A stretch of 64,000 nt of DNA from Mycobacterium gallinarum (lineage in GTDB: Bacteria; Actinomycetota; Actinomycetes; Mycobacteriales; Mycobacteriaceae): positions 124,001 through 188,000 of the forward strand of contig NZ_AP022601.1 of assembly GCF_010726765.1 (NCBI RefSeq), read 5' to 3'. The translations under genes were made by a program, and so were the position numbers. This document shows positions 61,505-64,000 of the stretch, one piece after another. The notes beneath the pieces are model-generated. The model saw only the letters and a list, made by a program, of their open reading frames with translations, was not told the origin of the DNA and ran no database searches. Every line of letters starts with the position of its first letter. Within the stretch, counting starts at the first letter, position 1.

Positions 61505-63550
61505 ATGACGCGTGCCTCAGAGGTTTTGAATAGCAAACCCAGACGCGTCTTTCGCGATCGTCGCGAAGCTGGTCGTGTGCTGGCCGGCATGCTCGGCGCA
61601 TACCGTGGACGCGAAGGTGTCATTGTGCTCGGCTTGCCTCGCGGCGGCATTCCCGTCGCATGGGAAGTCGCGGCGGCCTTGGCTGCGCCCCTTGACGCCT
61701 TCGTGGTGCGGAAGCTCGGTGCGCCGGGTCATGAGGAGTTCGCCGTCGGCGCCTTGGCCAGCGGCGGGCGCGTCGTCGTCAATGACGACGTACTGCGGGC
61801 GCTACGAGTCACGCCGCAACAGCTGCGGGATGTCGCCGAACGCGAGGGCCGAGAGCTCATCCGGCGTGAGACCGCCTACCGCGGCGGTCGGCCGCCGTTG
61901 GATCTCACGAACAAGACCGTGATCCTCGTCGACGATGGTCTTGCGACCGGCGCCAGCATGTTCGCTGCAGTGCAGGCCCTGCGGGAGATGGAACCTGCCG
62001 AAATCGTGATCGCGGTTCCGGCTGCCCCTGAATCGACTTGCCGCGAGTTTTCAGCGATCGTCGACGACGTCGTCTGTGCAACGATGCCGACGCCATTTCT
62101 TGCGGTCGGAGAGTCGTTCTGGGATTTCCGGCAGGTGAGCGACCAAGAGGTGCGTGACTTACTCGCCACTCCGACAATCGGTTTCGCTACCGTTGGTATA
62201 CGCATCGAGGAGACCGCCGCGGAAGTGATCGGTCGCGTTGCGATTGACGCGCCCGGCGGCGTTCCGCCGTTTGAAGTGCTCGACGAAGTCATCGGAGACG
62301 CCCGGATCGTACTGATCGGCGAAAGCTCGCACGGCACAGACGAGTTCTACCGGGCGCGTGCCGAGATCACCAGATGGCTGATCGAAGAAAAAGGCTTCAG
62401 CGGCGTTGCCGCCGAAGCCGACTGGCCCGACGCATATCGGGTCAACCGATACGTACACGGTTTAGGCACAGATCAGTCCGCAGACGAGGCATTGCGAGGC
62501 TTCGAGAGGTTTCCCGCGTGGATGTGGCGCAACGTGGTGGTGCGTGATTTTGTCGACTGGCTGTACGACCATAACGAGCGCAATCGGACGGTCGGCGGAC
62601 ACCAGGCGGGTTTCTACGGCCTTGACCTCTACAGCCTGCATCGGTCAATGCAAGAAGTGATCGCCTATCTCGACACTGTCGACCCGCAGGCAGCGGCGCG
62701 TGCGAGGGCCAGATACGCCTGCTTCGACCACGCATCGGCGGATGACGGTCAGGCGTACGGATTCGCGGCGGCGTTCGGCGCCGGTCTGTCGTGTGAGCGC
62801 GAAGCGGTCGAGCAATTGGTTGAGATGAAGCGCGCCGCGTTGGAATACGCGCAGCGTGACGGACTGCTAGCCGAGGATGAGGCGTTCTACGCCCAGCAGA
62901 ACGCGCAGACTGTGAGGGACGCAGAGGTCTACTACCGAGCCATGTTCAGCGGCAGAGTCACGTCCTGGAATCTTCGGGATCGGCATATGGCCCATACTCT
63001 GAACGCTCTGGTGGCCCACCTGGACCGCCGTCACGACCAGCAGTCCACCCGAATCGTCGTGTGGGCCCACAATTCGCATGTCGGCGATGCCAGAGCCACC
63101 GAAGCGGGCAGCGACGGGCAGCTCACACTCGGCCAGCTCGTGCGTGAGCGGTATGGACAGGGTTCCCGGTTGATCGGGTTCACAACGTATTCGGGCACGG
63201 TCACTGCCGCCAGTGAGTGGGGTGGCATCGCCGAACGCAAGTATGTCCGGCCTGCCCTCAACGGCAGCGTCGAGGAACTGTTCCATGAGACGGAGCGTTC
63301 CGAATTCTTGGTTTCGTCGTCTATCAGCCGCGCCGCGGCCGATCCTCTGGACGTCGTCCGGCTGGGACGGGCTATCGGCGTCATCTATCTCCCGGCGACT
63401 GAACGACAGAGCCATTACTACCATGTCCGCCCAGGCGAGCAGTTCGACGCGATCATCCACATCGACAGAACGAGAGCACTTGAGCCGCTTGAGGTCACAA
63501 GTCTGTGGACGGCGGGCGAAACGCCGGAGACATATCCCACCGGGTTGTAG
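61505..63550 (+). CDS. phosphoribosyltransferase / erythromycin-esterase-like fusion, Rv2030c-like
   Basis: The product is 681 aa, the length I recall for M. tuberculosis Rv2030c. The N-terminal phosphoribosyltransferase domain (about 15-215) has the PRPP loop [14 protein letters not shown]. The C-terminal erythromycin-esterase-like domain (about 260-670) has [25 protein letters not shown] and [10 protein letters not shown]. Both domains look intact. The function in dormancy is unknown. ATG 61505 has GACGGAGGGCC upstream. In M. tuberculosis this gene precedes hspX; here hspX is absent and an Acg-like gene converges. Confidence 0.88.
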   Translation: MTRASEVLNSKPRRVFRDRREAGRVLAGMLGAYRGREGVIVLGLPRGGIPVAWEVAAALAAPLDAFVVRKLGAPGHEEFAVGALASGGRVVVNDDVLRALRVTPQQLRDVAEREGRELIRRETAYRGGRPPLDLTNKTVILVDDGLATGASMFAAVQALREMEPAEIVIAVPAAPESTCREFSAIVDDVVCATMPTPFLAVGESFWDFRQVSDQEVRDLLATPTIGFATVGIRIEETAAEVIGRVAIDAPGGVPPFEVLDEVIGDARIVLIGESSHGTDEFYRARAEITRWLIEEKGFSGVAAEADWPDAYRVNRYVHGLGTDQSADEALRGFERFPAWMWRNVVVRDFVDWLYDHNERNRTVGGHQAGFYGLDLYSLHRSMQEVIAYLDTVDPQAAARARARYACFDHASADDGQAYGFAAAFGAGLSCEREAVEQLVEMKRAALEYAQRDGLLAEDEAFYAQQNAQTVRDAEVYYRAMFSGRVTSWNLRDRHMAHTLNALVAHLDRRHDQQSTRIVVWAHNSHVGDARATEAGSDGQLTLGQLVRERYGQGSRLIGFTTYSGTVTAASEWGGIAERKYVRPALNGSVEELFHETERSEFLVSSSISRAAADPLDVVRLGRAIGVIYLPATERQSHYYHVRPGEQFDAIIHIDRTRALEPLEVTSLWTAGETPETYPTGL

Positions 63551-63616
63551 TGACTTCGGTCGCGTGCGCGCTACTTCGCGAGACATACTCCTCTATGGGA
63601 ACTTTCGCCCATGTGC

Positions 63617-63643
63617 GAACCCGTGCTCGGTACCTCCGGGTTC
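63617..63643. terminator. possible bidirectional hairpin between Rv2030c-like and acg-like genes
   Basis: GAACCCG (63617-63623) pairs with CGGGTTC (63637-63643) around a 13-nt loop, between convergent genes. The right arm runs into the stop codon of the acg-like gene. Confidence 0.3.
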
Positions 63644-64000
63644 ATTCACGTCGTTCAAGCACATCGGCCAGCGGCCTGCGCGGTGTAGCGGCCAATGCCG
63701 CATCGGCAGGCCGGGAGTATCCGATCCTGATCAGCAGCTGGGGCGTACCCCGTTGACCAGTTAATTCACGGACGATCTCGCGGCTTTGAGCTAGTTCGGT
63801 CATATGGGTGAGGGTGCACGTCGCCAGCCCACTCGCCGTGCACCGGAGCAAAACCGCCGATAGTGCCTCTCCACACCGCAACACGTCCAACCGGGCATCT
63901 TCGTGATGAGTGGACAAAACCACGATTTTGGACCGGTCGACTTCGGCGTGCTCGGTGCGGGGGGAGGCGTAAGGGGTGGGAAAATGACGGCCGGCATCGA
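63642..64000 (-). CDS. second Acg-like nitroreductase-fold protein, N terminus beyond window
   Basis: The frame is open to the window edge and gives 118 C-terminal residues. VDRSKIVVLSTHHEDARL, RCGEALSAVLL, ASGLATCTLTHMTEL and TPRRPLADVLE match Acg (Rv2032) and the acg gene at 13875. It is a distinct paralogue: the identity to the first copy is partial. In M. tuberculosis acg is divergent from the hspX-Rv2030c unit; here the second copy is convergent with the Rv2030c-like gene. Confidence 0.85.
   Translation of the reverse strand, partial: DAGRHFPTPYASPRTEHAEVDRSKIVVLSTHHEDARLDVLRCGEALSAVLLRCTASGLATCTLTHMTELAQSREIVRELTGQRGTPQLLIRIGYSRPADAALAATPRRPLADVLERRE

Noticed and set aside
1..64000. 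tRNA, rRNA, CRISPR arrays, riboswitches, prophage or integration sites
   Set aside because: No cloverleaf, direct-repeat array, conserved riboswitch core or phage genes were seen; only one insertion sequence is supported. No search tools were used, so weak RNA elements could be missed.

Overview
The window is high-GC DNA from a non-tuberculous mycobacterium, probably of the rapid-growing Mycolicibacterium type. The evidence is the set of mycobacterial families present: a Rv0203-type hemophore-related protein, DUF1906, WS/DGAT acyltransferases, Acg nitroreductases, DevR/DosR, tandem universal stress proteins (USPs) and a fused OtsB1. About 65 genes are supported. I saw no rRNA, tRNA or CRISPR.

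Layout. (1) 1-7369 is ordinary chromosome: hemophore-related protein (cut by the window edge), DUF1906 glycosidase-like protein, serine hydrolase, Zn alcohol dehydrogenase, DoxX, a secreted protein and a TrcRS-like two-component pair. (2) 7500-64000 is a consolidated DosR-type dormancy island. It carries likely orthologues of many M. tuberculosis DosR-regulon genes that lie in several separate loci there: Rv3131, Rv1733c, devR/Rv3133c, Rv3134c, acg/Rv2032, Rv2004c, Rv0079 (RafH), pfkB/Rv2029c, Rv2623-like USPs, otsB1/Rv2006, tgs1/Rv3130c, Rv3129, a DUF1876 protein (Rv1738/Rv2632c type) and Rv2030c. Eleven tandem-domain USPs lie in 27 kb. About 20 palindromes resembling the DosR box (core GGGACTWWAGTCCC) sit in front of these genes. 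No devS/dosS, hspX or fdxA is present.

Metabolic modules embedded in the island are: an operon of acyl carrier protein, 2-oxoacid dehydrogenase E2, E1-beta and E1-alpha, acyl-CoA synthetase and one or two small proteins (24507-30161); an arginine deiminase operon arcD-arcA-arcB-arcC whose arcB is split by a 1.3 kb insertion sequence with a 5-bp target duplication (37439-43449); a soluble NAD-linked [NiFe] hydrogenase hoxFUYHW (43885-49053); PEP synthase plus OtsB1 (49072-55142); and a lipid-storage operon tgs1-WS/DGAT-membrane protein-PlsC-like (55485-59612).

How they may work together (inference): under hypoxia or NO, DosR would switch on ribosome hibernation (RafH and the DUF1876 protein), ATP-binding USPs, H2/NAD redox balancing, substrate-level ATP from arginine, gluconeogenic and fermentative carbon flow and triacylglycerol storage. 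Five promoters share a DosR box ending 35-36 bp before the start codon with an ANNNT -10 element 6-7 bases upstream, which suggests leaderless mRNAs. Gene functions are assigned by recognising family motifs and remembered homologues; no database search was run.
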